The translations under genes were made by a program, and so were the position numbers. Below are positions 26,519 to 36,026 of a stretch of 64,000 nt of DNA, one piece after another; the stretch's first letter is position 1; each line of letters starts with the position of its first letter. The stretch comes from Natranaerovirga pectinivora (GTDB lineage: Bacteria; Bacillota; Clostridia; Lachnospirales; DSM-24629), in NCBI RefSeq assembly GCF_004342165.1, contig NZ_SMAL01000010.1, positions 26,792 to 90,791 on the forward strand. Direction: 5' to 3'. Under the pieces are notes generated by a model. That model did not search any database. It saw nothing but the letters and a program-made list of their open reading frames with translations, and was not told the origin of the DNA.

Positions 26519-27374
26519 AGAAATATTTGTGATTATTAATTAATCTATATATATTTAAAGAGGTTTGAGGCAATTCATCTTTTGATATAGTGAAATAATT
26601 TTCAAATTCTATTAGTTCGCCATATTTATCTATCAATACAGGTATGGTATCTTCTGTGTAATGCGTTGGTATACCAATCTTTGGACTAAATTGTTCGAAA
26701 AGATTAAATCCTTTTTCATTTTCCAGAGTCATCCGTGAGAATTTGTTTTCATATTGCATAAATGCGATATCAATTTCTCCTAATAAGTCCAGTTGCTCAT
26801 CTGTTAAGCTAGTCTGTCCAATGTCGCCCATATGTGCTATTCGTAATCCATCTACTTCTACAACTACTAAAATATTAGACGGATAGGTCTCATTTAGGTT
26901 ATCGTCGTTATGGGAAGAAAGAATGGTAAAGATTTTAAAATCATCTATTTCTAAAGTTTCAATAGACCATAGTATTTTTGGGCAATCGTAATAAGAATTA
27001 AACAGTTGGTCGTAGTGATCGCTGTGACTATGAGTTGATATAATGGCAGAAGGATTAAAATCAATTAGTCTTTTACTGGGCATAAAACTAGGATCAATAA
27101 TTAACCGGTGGCCATTAATTGAAGTAATCATATAGCCATTGTTTGGATATTGGGTATTACCATTAATGTTTTGTATAAGGACTTTTCCTGTATTGTTTTC
27201 AATAATAGGTAAAAGCAGATGGCTAGGGGGATTAGTTACTGACGTGTCTGTGTCTGTATTATCAGGTGTTTCAGTTACTTCTATAAGAGAATCGGCAGGA
27301 GTAGGATTAGATTTACAACCTACAACAGTTACTAAGAGTAATATCAACCAGAGTTTAATAATTTTTCTAGGCAT
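26517..27374 (-). CDS. MBL-fold metallohydrolase lipoprotein (UlaG-like)
   Basis: 285 aa. Lipoprotein signal with lipobox VVGC (Cys20), a Thr/Asp/Pro-rich linker (about 25-50), then a metallo-beta-lactamase fold: STHSHSDH (His115, His117, Asp119, His120), GDIG (Asp ligand region) and PTHYTED. The layout is that of the UlaG-like MBL branch. Likely an extracellular membrane-tethered hydrolase of unknown substrate. GGAGGCG precedes the ATG at 27374. Confidence 0.88.
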   Translation of the reverse strand: MPRKIIKLWLILLLVTVVGCKSNPTPADSLIEVTETPDNTDTDTSVTNPPSHLLLPIIENNTGKVLIQNINGNTQYPNNGYMITSINGHRLIIDPSFMPSKRLIDFNPSAIISTHSHSDHYDQLFNSYYDCPKILWSIETLEIDDFKIFTILSSHNDDNLNETYPSNILVVVEVDGLRIAHMGDIGQTSLTDEQLDLLGEIDIAFMQYENKFSRMTLENEKGFNLFEQFSPKIGIPTHYTEDTIPVLIDKYGELIEFENYFTISKDELPQTSLNIYRLINNHKYF

Positions 27375-27559
27375 TATAACGCCTCCTATTCTTTGTAATC
27401 ATTATATATTAATTATAAAGTAAAAAAACAAGAAATGAATGTCTAATTAACAATTTAACTAGGAGGATTTACAATATTAATACATACCACTAAATTAAAT
27501 TTCTATGTTATTATAGTGAAGAAATATAAATTATAAACACATAAAAGGAGCTTGAACTT

Positions 27560-28693
27560 ATGAAAAAAATACTCTTTATGATTGCTACAGGATTTTTCTG
27601 GTTTTCATTGTATGCTTATATTCCTGAGCTTGCAACCTATGCAGAAAACTTGGGGGCAAGTTATAAGATGATAGGTATTATTACAGGCTCATATGGTTTT
27701 ATGCAAACCATACTAAGGATTCCCTTAGGGATACTTTCGGATAAGTTAAACAAGCGTAAGATTTTTATAGAAATAGGATTATTTATAACCGTTGTAAGTT
27801 GTCTTATTACCTTCTTTTATCCATCAGTATTCTCTTTATTGGTAACTAGAATATTGGCAGGAATTGCTGCAAGTACATGGGTTTTATTCACAGTAGTCTT
27901 TTCTAGTTATTACAAGCAAGAAGAAACGCCAAAGGCTATTGGCATTATCAATGGGTGTAACGCAGCAGGACAATTAACGGCAATGCTTTTAGGTGGCGTT
28001 GTATCATTGTATTTTGGTACAAGATATTTGTATTTATTAGGTGCTATAGGTGGTATATTTGGATTAATGTTAAGCTTGTTTACAGATGAGAATAAAGATG
28101 TTAACAGAGTGCCTCTAAAAATGAAAGAAATATTTTCTGTGGCATTAGAACCAACACTAATAAAAGTATCAATTTTAGGAATTGTTTCCCAATTGATTAC
28201 ATATGCAACAGCTTTAGGTTTTGTGCCTATTGTTGCTAGAGAATTAGGTGCAACTGGGTTAGAACTCAGCTGGATAACAGCCATAAATATTATACCAGGC
28301 ATTTGGGTTTCAGCAATAACTGGAACAGTTTTAGTAGGGTGGTGGGGAGCTAATAAAACCATTATATACGGATTTTCACTAAGTACCATACTATGTATAC
28401 TAATACCTTTTGTACCAAATTTATGGATATTAATGATTGTACAATTTTTTGCAGGAATCGGAAGAAGTATGGTGTTTCCATTACTTATGGGTCTTGGTAT
28501 AAAAGATATCGGACAAAATAAAAGAGCCACCGCAATGGGATTTTTTCAAGCTGTTTACGGCATTGGAATGGTTATGGGACCTGTAATATTAGGGTTTATA
28601 TCCGATCAATTAGGATTATCTACAGGGTTTATGGTTACAGGACTTCTTGGATTAGTAGCCGTTTTATTGGTTAGGAAATTTCAATTAGGATAA
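27560..28693 (+). CDS. MFS transporter
   Basis: 377 aa with about 11-12 hydrophobic helices. The MFS motif between helices 2 and 3 is seen as RIPLGILSDKLNKRK (G-x-x-x-D-x-x-x-x-x-[RK]), and a second-half equivalent GPVILGFISDQLG. The short length and sequence style fit the sugar/drug efflux-type MFS group. AAAAGGAG precedes the ATG. Substrate unknown. The gene is divergent from the MBL lipoprotein (185-nt shared upstream region). Confidence 0.9.
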   Translation: MKKILFMIATGFFWFSLYAYIPELATYAENLGASYKMIGIITGSYGFMQTILRIPLGILSDKLNKRKIFIEIGLFITVVSCLITFFYPSVFSLLVTRILAGIAASTWVLFTVVFSSYYKQEETPKAIGIINGCNAAGQLTAMLLGGVVSLYFGTRYLYLLGAIGGIFGLMLSLFTDENKDVNRVPLKMKEIFSVALEPTLIKVSILGIVSQLITYATALGFVPIVARELGATGLELSWITAINIIPGIWVSAITGTVLVGWWGANKTIIYGFSLSTILCILIPFVPNLWILMIVQFFAGIGRSMVFPLLMGLGIKDIGQNKRATAMGFFQAVYGIGMVMGPVILGFISDQLGLSTGFMVTGLLGLVAVLLVRKFQLG

Positions 28694-28696
28694 AAA

Positions 28697-28735
28697 AGGA
28701 GGACATCATAAAAGATGTCCTTTCATTGTTTTAAG
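28697..28735 (+). terminator. intrinsic terminator of the MFS gene
   Basis: AGGACATC-ATAAAA-GATGTCCT followed by TTCATTGTTTT, directly before the convergent ung gene. Confidence 0.75.
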
Positions 28736-28739
28736 AGTT

Positions 28740-29414
28740 TTATATGTTATCAATTTGCCAATCAATGGGCTTTATGCCATTAGAAATAAGGAATGCATTA
28801 GCTTTGGAAAAAGGCTTGCTCCCAAAGAAACCTCTATAAGAAGACAGAGGGCTTGGATGTACAGATTTTATTATATAATGATTAGGATTGGTTATCATTT
28901 TTATCTTGGACTGTGCATTGCTTCCCCAAAGGATAAACACAATAGGATCGTCTCTATGATTTAATAATTTAATGATTGTATCAGTAAAAATTTCCCACCC
29001 CATCATTCTATGGGAGTTAGCTTGTCCACCTACGACAGTTAGTACAGTATTGAGCAATAAAACACCTTGGTCAGACCATTTTTTCAAGTAACCGTTATTA
29101 GGTATATAGCAACCTAAATCCTCTTTAAGTTCTTTAAAAATATTCACTAAAGATGGTGGGGAAGGTACGCCTGGTTTTACAGAGAAGCTCAAACCATGTG
29201 CCTGATTAGGACCATGATAAGGATCTTGACCTAGGATAACCACCTTAACATCTTTAAAGTCTGTGTAATGCAATGCGTTATAAAGATCATTTTTATCTGG
29301 ATAAACCATTTTTGTTTTATATTCTGAAGTTAAAAAAGCCCTAAGCATAATATGGTAATCTTTGTAAAACTCATCCTTTAGTAGGTCTTCCCAACTGTTT
29401 TTAAATATTTTCAT
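28740..29414 (-). CDS. ung: uracil-DNA glycosylase, family 1
   Basis: 224 aa. Removes uracil from DNA in base-excision repair. Motif [12 protein letters not shown] (catalytic Asp in GQDPYHG), [28 protein letters not shown] and motif [14 protein letters not shown] (catalytic His). Full family length. GGGTGA precedes the ATG at 29414. Confidence 0.98.
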   Translation of the reverse strand: MKIFKNSWEDLLKDEFYKDYHIMLRAFLTSEYKTKMVYPDKNDLYNALHYTDFKDVKVVILGQDPYHGPNQAHGLSFSVKPGVPSPPSLVNIFKELKEDLGCYIPNNGYLKKWSDQGVLLLNTVLTVVGGQANSHRMMGWEIFTDTIIKLLNHRDDPIVFILWGSNAQSKIKMITNPNHYIIKSVHPSPLSSYRGFFGSKPFSKANAFLISNGIKPIDWQIDNI

Positions 29415-29441
29415 TTATATCACCCAATGATAGTATAGCAC

Positions 29442-29474
29442 AAAAAACCCCTTGTAGGTTATTACAAGAGGTAA
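29442..29474 (-). terminator. intrinsic terminator of sspH
   Basis: On the minus strand CCTCTTGTA-ATAACC-TACAAGGGG followed by TTTTTT, 9 nt past the sspH stop. Confidence 0.85.
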
Positions 29475-29482
29475 TGGTAAAC

Positions 29483-29662
29483 TCAATTTTCTATTAGACT
29501 ATCAACGGGAACTTCCATACTTCTACTAGGATCATTAAGTAAATGAATGCTTGCAGCCATTTTAGTTTCATTTACTTGTTCGATATACACATTTGAACCG
29601 TTATAAGTTACATCGGCCATAATAGGTGATTTAGCAATTTCTTTAGCACGAGTATAGTTCAT
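29483..29662 (-). CDS. sspH: small acid-soluble spore protein, SspH family
   Basis: 59 aa. Closely follows the H-type SASP pattern: MNYTRAKEIAKSPIMADVTY (family MDxxRAKEIxxSPxMxxVTYNG), then NGSNVYIEQV, a short Asn/Glu link, ASIHLLNDPSRSMEVPVDSL and IEN. H-type SASPs are made in the forespore and packed in the spore core. AAGGAGGTG lies 6 nt before the ATG at 29662, and a strong terminator follows. It is the clearest sporulation marker in the window. It should be under a forespore sigma factor; I could not read the promoter. Confidence 0.93.
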   Translation of the reverse strand: MNYTRAKEIAKSPIMADVTYNGSNVYIEQVNETKMAASIHLLNDPSRSMEVPVDSLIEN

Positions 29663-29736
29663 ATAAGCACCTCCTTATTTTAGACAGATTTATTATTTGT
29701 TAATTACAACTAAAATATTCTATTGGAGATATTAGG

Positions 29737-31041
29737 TTAAACACGCTTTTTTAATTTAATATGTGAAATACTTTCTCCGTTAGGTAGGTTAAATAATTTT
29801 GTCTTTGGCTCATACAGTTTTTGGGAAGAGTAAATGCCATGGTGCCAAGAGAATATATAACTAACGATACATACAATAAAAAAGAATTCAATTCCTTTTC
29901 CATGAAACATTTCAACAGCGAGAATGAATGAAGTTATTGGTGCGTTAATGGCACCACAAAGCACACCTGCAAGACCTAATCCAGCAAGAAATGAGGTTGG
30001 TAAGTTTACAATAGGTGCTAATACATTTCCTAAAGTTGCCCCTATAAAGAAAATTGGAATAACTTCTCCACCTCGAAAACCTGTACCCATCGTTATTGCA
30101 GTAAATACAAGTTTTGCAAGAAAAGCGAAGGGTGGAACAGTGCCAATAAAAGCCTCTTCAAACATTGGCAAACTACGACCTAGATAATCTTTTGTACCCA
30201 CAATATAAACCAGTGCTAATATTGTGATACCCCCAACTAAACCTATTATCATAGGATTTTTAAGGTATTTCATTGAAAATTTTCTGATATGATGCTTTAA
30301 TTCGCTATAACAAATGCTTATAATGCCAAAGACGATTGCCAGGAGAATAACCTTGATTACTGTAAAAGTTGTGATAGACGGAACCAAGTCTATAATGACC
30401 TCTTCATGTTCAATACCCCATGCCATAGTAACAAAATTACCAATAAAACTAGAGATAAAACAAGGTATTAAGGCTTCGTATTTCATTTTTCCAGCAGAGG
30501 CAACCTCCATTCCAAATAAAGTGCCTGCTAAAGGCAACCCAAAAGCAGATCCAAAACCACCACTAATACCAGCCATAAGTAATATTTTTTGTTCTTCTTT
30601 ACGGACCTTTAAGTTACGGTTCATAAACTCAGTAATGGTACCGCCCATTTGTAAGGCGGCTCCTTCCCTTCCTGTAGAACCACCTAAAAGATGTGTTATA
30701 AAAGTAGCCACAAAAACCAGTGGACCCATTATTAAAGGTATATTAATCTTAGGTTGATGAATCTTATCAAGTATAAGATTAACACCTTTTCTAGAGTTTT
30801 TTCCATGGTATTTATAGAGATAACCAATGATGACGCCACCTAGAGGAAGTAAAAATACAAGCCAAGAATTTTCCTGTCTTACCTCGGTTACATAATCATT
30901 AACTCCGATAAGTAAAGCAGAAGTAGTACCTACAACTATACCTATAATAGCTCCCCATAATATCCATTTTGAAAGAGTAAAGATAAAGGTTCTATATTTA
31001 TTTATCTTGGTTGTTGTAATAAATTTTGAAATAAAATTCAT
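29737..31041 (-). CDS. CLC family anion transporter, fluoride-type clade (putative)
   Basis: 434 aa with about 10-11 membrane helices. CLC signatures are GGSTGREGAALQMGG (helix E/F loop with the gating Glu in GREG) and GTGFRGGEVIPIFFIGATLGN. The GREG[AT]-x-Q-M-G and GF[RK]GGEV-x-P forms are, as I recall them, typical of the CLC-F fluoride/proton antiporters rather than chloride CLCs (GREGP, GxFxP). The reading frame opens with a TTG at 31053, but that overlaps GGAGG, so the ATG at 31041 is used. No crcB/fluoride riboswitch is recognisable in the 243-nt upstream region. Confidence 0.87.
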   Translation of the reverse strand: MNFISKFITTTKINKYRTFIFTLSKWILWGAIIGIVVGTTSALLIGVNDYVTEVRQENSWLVFLLPLGGVIIGYLYKYHGKNSRKGVNLILDKIHQPKINIPLIMGPLVFVATFITHLLGGSTGREGAALQMGGTITEFMNRNLKVRKEEQKILLMAGISGGFGSAFGLPLAGTLFGMEVASAGKMKYEALIPCFISSFIGNFVTMAWGIEHEEVIIDLVPSITTFTVIKVILLAIVFGIISICYSELKHHIRKFSMKYLKNPMIIGLVGGITILALVYIVGTKDYLGRSLPMFEEAFIGTVPPFAFLAKLVFTAITMGTGFRGGEVIPIFFIGATLGNVLAPIVNLPTSFLAGLGLAGVLCGAINAPITSFILAVEMFHGKGIEFFFIVCIVSYIFSWHHGIYSSQKLYEPKTKLFNLPNGESISHIKLKKRV

Positions 31042-31211
31042 AAAATCCTCCAAGGTGGGTAAGAAAATAAAAGTCTAGAGTAGTTTAAGCTATCTATTAA
31101 AATAGTATACATTCAAGACTAAATTAGGTATGGTTAAAATGCTCCTGTGTAAAGTTAGTAATAAATGGTAATATTAATGAAAATTGGAAAATTATCTATA
31201 AAAATGTAGAA

Positions 31212-31240
31212 TTGAAGTATCATTAATAATGCCGTATAAT
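31212..31240 (+). promoter_or_regulatory. sigma-A promoter of the soluble MCP-like gene
   Basis: TTGAAG (31212-31217), 17-nt spacer, TATAAT (31235-31240); start codon 45 nt downstream. Confidence 0.7.
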
Positions 31241-31284
31241 ATAATTAGTTACTTATAGTTCAAGTTATAGAGAAGAGGGATAGG

Positions 31285-32616
31285 ATGTTTAAGAATACAA
31301 AAAGTAAAAAAACAACTACAGACTTTATAGAAAAGGATACACGTGTTAAAGAATTGCTTGATCAAATGACAGAAATTATAGTTGAAATTAATCAGATTGT
31401 AAACTCTACTAAAGAAGCCACAAATGAGCAAGAGCAGATATCAAAAAGCCAAGCAACAGCAATGGAAGAACTAATAATAACGATAAAAGAATTTACTAAA
31501 GGAACGGAAGAAATTACAAGTAGTATTATGGAGTTATCTCAGGTGATATCAAACACTTCTCAAAATGGAGAAGAGGTAAAGCATAAAACAGATAAAATGG
31601 TAAAGATATCGGAAAAAGGCAAAGCATCTATGAAAAAAAATGATAATAATGTTAAATCAATAATGGACTCTGTAAGTGCCCTATCAACTACAATGCTAGA
31701 AGTAGGAAAATCAACTTCTGAGATAAAAAGTATTATCCAAGTTATTGATAATATTGCAGGTCAAACCAATCTACTTGCTTTGAATGCCTCAATAGAAGCA
31801 GCCCGCGCTGGTGAAAATGGAAGAGGTTTTGCAGTAGTAGCACAGGAAATTCGTAAACTTGCTGAAGATGTAAAAACTGCGACGAAAGATATTGAAACGC
31901 TAATAACAGAAGTTGATTCAACTGTTCAAAAAGCGGTAAGTCAGTCAGATATAAATAAAGAAGGTATGATGCAAGTAAAAGAATCAGTAAAAGAAACAGA
32001 TGAAGTCTTTGAGAATCTCATAATATCAATAAGCGAAGTGCAAGGACAATTAAATGATATTGTAAATGAAGTGAATTCAGTAAATGATTTGACTCAGAAT
32101 ATTGCAAGTATTACAGAAGAACAACTAGCAGGTTCCGAAGAAATATTAGCATCTTCAGAAGATGTAGGGCAAATGGCTCTAAATAATTTAAACTATAGTA
32201 AAAAACTTAATGAAGATACTAAAAAATTATTCGCAGCAGGAAATAAATCTGCAAAAAGAATTATTAAACAAATGAAAGATCTAGCAGGATCAAATGGAAA
32301 AGTAGGATATGTATTTTATAGACATAATACAGAAGGTATATTTGAATATGTTACAGAATCTGTGAAAGAAGTACTTAGCTATTCTGTTGAAGAGTTTATG
32401 AAAAGTTTTGAAAGCTTCTTAACAGATAATCCTATAAATAGTAAGGCTATTATATATACTGAAAATTCTATAAAAGGTATTCAACAACCTAAATACAATC
32501 TTGAATTAATAAAAAAGGATGGATCTCTTTGTATGGCGGAAGTAACAGAGTTTCCTATATTTAATGAAAATAATGAAGTAATTGCAGTAGAAGGATTGAT
32601 TCAAGTAGTTAATTAA
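31285..32616 (+). CDS. soluble MCP-like protein with C-terminal PAS domain
   Basis: 443 aa, no TM helix and no HAMP. A coiled-coil MCP signalling domain occupies about 20-320, with the hairpin tip as [39 protein letters not shown] (residues about 155-200). This is followed by a PAS domain at about 330-443 ([21 protein letters not shown], then [14 protein letters not shown]). Cytoplasmic receptors of this kind bind CheA/CheW and sense internal signals. Sensor placed after the signalling domain is the reverse of the usual order. Separate from the following SPFH gene by about 100 nt. Confidence 0.9.
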   Translation: MFKNTKSKKTTTDFIEKDTRVKELLDQMTEIIVEINQIVNSTKEATNEQEQISKSQATAMEELIITIKEFTKGTEEITSSIMELSQVISNTSQNGEEVKHKTDKMVKISEKGKASMKKNDNNVKSIMDSVSALSTTMLEVGKSTSEIKSIIQVIDNIAGQTNLLALNASIEAARAGENGRGFAVVAQEIRKLAEDVKTATKDIETLITEVDSTVQKAVSQSDINKEGMMQVKESVKETDEVFENLIISISEVQGQLNDIVNEVNSVNDLTQNIASITEEQLAGSEEILASSEDVGQMALNNLNYSKKLNEDTKKLFAAGNKSAKRIIKQMKDLAGSNGKVGYVFYRHNTEGIFEYVTESVKEVLSYSVEEFMKSFESFLTDNPINSKAIIYTENSIKGIQQPKYNLELIKKDGSLCMAEVTEFPIFNENNEVIAVEGLIQVVN

Positions 32617-32718
32617 ATTTCTAATTTAGAAAAGATGATACGGATTTTACATATTTATGTTTTATAGTAATAAAATAAAATAGTATAATATTTATAACAA
32701 GAAAATGGAGGAAGAGTT

Positions 32719-34074
32719 ATGGGCATTATTAGAGCAACAGCTAGTGCAATTGGAGGAGGACTTGCAGATCAATGGTTAGAAGTAGTTGAACCAGAGTCCA
32801 TGAGCGACACCACTGTAATGACTTCTGGTGTTAAAGTAAGACCTAAAGATAAGCGTAATAAGAACACAAAAGGGACAGATAATACAGTATCTAATGGTTC
32901 TATTATTCACGTGTATCCTAATCAATTTATGATACTAGTTGATGGTGGGAAAATAGTAGACTATACCGCTGAAGAAGGCTACTATCAAGTAAGCAATTCC
33001 AGTTTGCCATCTTTATTTAATGGACAATTTGGTGAGGCATTAAAAGAAACATTCAGTCGTGTAAAATTTGGTGGAGTAACACCAACAGCACAAAAAGTAT
33101 ATTATATTAATCTGCAAGAAATAAAAGGGATTAAATTTGGCACAAGAAATCCTATTAATTACTTTGACAATGCTTACAATGCAGAACTGTTTTTAAGAGC
33201 CCACGGCACTTATTCTATAAAAATAAATGATCCACTAAAGTTCTTTTTTGAAGCAATTCCAAGAAATAAATCACAAGTAGAAATAGTAGATATTAATGAG
33301 CAATATATGGCAGAATTTTTAACAGCCTTACAAGCGGCGATTAATCAAATGTCTGCAGATGGAATGCGCATCTCTCATGTAACTTCAAGAAGTATGGAAC
33401 TTGCTAAATATATGTCCACTGTTTTAGACAGTGACTGGAGTGACATGCGTGGAATGCAAATACAAGCAGTTGGTCTAGCAAGTATATCTTATGATGAAGA
33501 ATCGACTAAGCTAATAAATATGAGAAACCAAGGTGCTATGTTACAAGATCCAACCATTAGAGAAGGATATGTACAAGGATCAGTTGCAAGAGGTATTGAA
33601 GCTGCCGGTTCTAATGCCAATGGCGCAATGACAGGTTTTATGGGTGTTGGAATGGGTATGCAGTCAACAGGTGGATTTATGGGTGCCGCATCTCAAACCA
33701 ATCAATACCAAATGCAACAGCAGCAACAACAACAGCAACAACAACAGCAACAACAGATGGGACAAAATCAGCCGCAAGAGGAAAGTAAAAAACCATTAGC
33801 AGATGAGTGGCAGTGTAAATGTAAGCATATGAATACCACCCGTTTTTGTATAGAGTGTGGTACGCCAAAACCAGAAAAAACAAATGGTTGGGTGTGTAAC
33901 TGTGGAATGGATAATAACACAAGTAAATTCTGTCCTAACTGTGGATCAAAAGCCCCTGAAAAAAAAGAGTATCGTTGTGACAAATGTGGCTTTAACCCAC
34001 CGAATCAAGATAATATACCAAAATTTTGTCCAGAATGTGGAGACCCTTTTAATGAAGAGGATATTGTTAAATAG
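32719..34074 (+). CDS. ydjI: SPFH-domain protein with zinc ribbons (YdjI-like)
   Basis: 451 aa. N-terminal SPFH/virion-core-like domain (about 1-290), a Gly/Met/Asn-rich segment, a run of 14 glutamines encoded by mixed CAA/CAG codons (about 334-347), then three zinc ribbons: CKCKHMNTTRFCIECG, CNCGMDNNTSKFCPNCG and a CDKC...FCPECG pair. Bacillus YdjI carries an SPFH domain and works with YdjG and YdjH in a membrane-stress complex that recruits PspA. The same three families are adjacent here in the order I-G-H. Three ribbons and the polyQ tract are notable. Confidence 0.88.
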   Translation: MGIIRATASAIGGGLADQWLEVVEPESMSDTTVMTSGVKVRPKDKRNKNTKGTDNTVSNGSIIHVYPNQFMILVDGGKIVDYTAEEGYYQVSNSSLPSLFNGQFGEALKETFSRVKFGGVTPTAQKVYYINLQEIKGIKFGTRNPINYFDNAYNAELFLRAHGTYSIKINDPLKFFFEAIPRNKSQVEIVDINEQYMAEFLTALQAAINQMSADGMRISHVTSRSMELAKYMSTVLDSDWSDMRGMQIQAVGLASISYDEESTKLINMRNQGAMLQDPTIREGYVQGSVARGIEAAGSNANGAMTGFMGVGMGMQSTGGFMGAASQTNQYQMQQQQQQQQQQQQQQMGQNQPQEESKKPLADEWQCKCKHMNTTRFCIECGTPKPEKTNGWVCNCGMDNNTSKFCPNCGSKAPEKKEYRCDKCGFNPPNQDNIPKFCPECGDPFNEEDIVK

Positions 34075-34089
34075 TGGGGGTGAGTGAAT

Positions 34090-35151
34090 TTGGCAGTTGT
34101 TTCGTATAAATGTACCAATTGTGGTGGGCCATTAGAGTTTAAGGTGGATAGTCAAAATTGGAAATGTGATTTTTGTTTAAGTGATTTTGATAGTGAAGCT
34201 ATAAAAAACATGGATAATAAAGATAATGATAAACAAATAAAAGAAGAGGCAAAAGAAAAGGATATTGAGTTTGAAGAAAAAGCCGTTTCTTATAGTTGTA
34301 ACAGTTGTGGAGCAGAGATTGTAACAGATGATATTACTGCTGCTACATTCTGTTATTATTGCCATAGTCCAACCATATTACCAGGTCGTCTATCTGGTAA
34401 TTATAGACCGTCTAAAGTAATACCTTTTAAAGTTAAGAAAGAAACAGCCATTGAAGAGTTTGTAAAATGGTGTAAGAAAAAACCACTATTATCAAAAGAT
34501 TTTACAACTCAGTCACAATTGGATTACATCTCAGGTGTGTATGTGCCTTTTTGGTTATTTAACTGTAGAATCAAAGGCAGTATTTCCGCAGACGCAAGAC
34601 GAGTTCGCTCGTGGACTACTGGGAATAAAAGATTTACAGAAACAAAATATTACGATTTAAGTAGAGAAGCAACAGGTGCATTTGGGTTAGTTCCAGCAGA
34701 TGGATCAGTAAAAATAGATGATCAATTAATGGAAACTATTGAGCCATTTGATTATAGTCAGATGGAAGACTTCTCCATGTCCTATTTGTCAGGGTATATG
34801 GCAGAAAAATATGATAAAGAAGAAAAAGATGCTTATAAAAGGGTGGAAACACGAGTTCATAGTTTTTCAAGTAAACTATTACAAGAGACTGTTCGCAAAA
34901 GTGGTTACAGCAGTGTAAGTGTTAAAGCATGTAATGTAAATATAAATAAGGAAAATTCAACATATGTGCTTTTACCTGCATGGATATTTACATACAAATA
35001 CAAAGACAAAATGTATATCTATGCAATGAATGGCCAAACAGGTAAAATAGCAGGAAATCTCCCGATTAGTAAATCAAGAATGGCTTTTTGGTTTGGAATC
35101 ATTTCAGCTAGTATCTTTGTAATCTTGTTAATAGGAGGTTTGTTATTATGA
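34090..35151 (+). CDS. ydjG: YdjG-like zinc-ribbon membrane protein
   Basis: 353 aa. Two TFIIB-type zinc ribbons at the N-terminus (CTNCGGPLEF...WKCDFC and CNSCGAEIVTDD...FCYYC), a cytoplasmic domain with a conserved YISGVYVPFWLFNC segment, and one C-terminal TM (about 328-350). Matches Bacillus YdjG. A GTG at 34084 opens the frame but lies only 1 nt after GGGGGTG; TTG at 34090 has correct spacing. Its stop overlaps the start of the next gene (ATGA). Confidence 0.87.
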   Translation: MAVVSYKCTNCGGPLEFKVDSQNWKCDFCLSDFDSEAIKNMDNKDNDKQIKEEAKEKDIEFEEKAVSYSCNSCGAEIVTDDITAATFCYYCHSPTILPGRLSGNYRPSKVIPFKVKKETAIEEFVKWCKKKPLLSKDFTTQSQLDYISGVYVPFWLFNCRIKGSISADARRVRSWTTGNKRFTETKYYDLSREATGAFGLVPADGSVKIDDQLMETIEPFDYSQMEDFSMSYLSGYMAEKYDKEEKDAYKRVETRVHSFSSKLLQETVRKSGYSSVSVKACNVNINKENSTYVLLPAWIFTYKYKDKMYIYAMNGQTGKIAGNLPISKSRMAFWFGIISASIFVILLIGGLLL

Positions 35152-35954
35152 TGAATAGATATAAGGGTTTTCTTTATATAATACTAAGTATCATATTACT
35201 TTCGGGCATTAGCCTATTTGCCTATACTCAAAAAGTATATGATGAAGCCAACCTATTAACATCTAGTGAAATAACAACATTAAATCAAAGAGCAAATGAA
35301 TTAAGTCAATCACTGAATATGGATATTGTAATCGTTACCACTCTAGACAATCAAGGAAAAACATCAAGGGACTATGCCGATGATTTTTATGATTACAATG
35401 GTTTTGGGTTTGGACCTGATAGAGACGGCCTATTATTACTCTTTAATATGGATGATAGGGAAGTTTATATATCAACGGCGGGCATTGCCATTCGTTATTT
35501 AACAGACCAGAGAATTGAAAGAATACTAGATGCAGTTGACCCACATTTATCATCAGCTAACTACTATGAGGGTGTTGTAGCCTTTCTTAATAATGTGGAA
35601 GGCTATATAAGAGCAGGCATACCAAGTAATCAGCACACAGTAGAAGAAAAAAAGCCAAATATACTTGGAAGAATAGTAATGTATCTCTTTATATCAATGG
35701 GTATAGGTGGCATAGCTGTAGGTGTAATGGCCTCTAATAACAAGGGGAAATCAACAGTAAACGAAGGCACCTATTTACAAAACAAAGCATTAAATATAAT
35801 CAGTAGCAATGACAGACATGTAAATACAAGAGTAACCCATGTCACAATAAACACCAATAGTGGCAGTGGTTCAAGTGGTGGTTCAAGCGGCAGATCCACA
35901 GTTCACAGATCCAGCAGCGGAAGAAGCCATGGTGGTGGGGGAAGAAAGTTTTAA
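35148..35954 (+). CDS. ydjH: TPM-domain membrane protein (YdjH-like)
   Basis: 268 aa. Signal/TM (about 7-25), extracytoplasmic TPM domain (about 30-160: VYDEANLLTSSEITTLNQRA, DIVIVTTLDNQGKTSRDYAD, GLLLLFNMDDREVYISTAG), a TM (about 180-198), a short linker, and a Gly/Ser/Arg-rich tail (GSSGGSSGRST to GGGGRKF). Overlaps ydjG by 4 nt, so translation is coupled. Partner of YdjG/YdjI in Bacillus; no pspA is present in this operon. Confidence 0.9.
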   Translation: MMNRYKGFLYIILSIILLSGISLFAYTQKVYDEANLLTSSEITTLNQRANELSQSLNMDIVIVTTLDNQGKTSRDYADDFYDYNGFGFGPDRDGLLLLFNMDDREVYISTAGIAIRYLTDQRIERILDAVDPHLSSANYYEGVVAFLNNVEGYIRAGIPSNQHTVEEKKPNILGRIVMYLFISMGIGGIAVGVMASNNKGKSTVNEGTYLQNKALNIISSNDRHVNTRVTHVTINTNSGSGSSGGSSGRSTVHRSSSGRSHGGGGRKF

Positions 35955-35973
35955 AGAAACTAAATATAGAATC

Positions 35974-36014
35974 AAAAATGCCTATTTTCAAGATGAAGAA
36001 AATAGGCATTTTAC
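35974..36014 (+). terminator. intrinsic terminator of the ydjIGH-like operon
   Basis: AAAATGCCTATTTT / AAAATAGGCATTTT (14 bp), loop CAAGATGAAG. Confidence 0.85.
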
Positions 36015-36026
36015 ATGAGAATACGC

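Noticed and set aside
27910..28530. 206-aa minus-strand frame inside the MFS gene
   Set aside because: Shadow frame of a well-supported membrane protein; no ribosome site and unlikely composition.
30314..30757. 147-aa plus-strand frame inside the CLC gene
   Set aside because: Antisense shadow of the CLC coding region.
31042..31284. Fluoride (crcB) riboswitch before the CLC gene
   Set aside because: I could not match the conserved pseudoknot core on the minus strand; only a covariance search would settle it.
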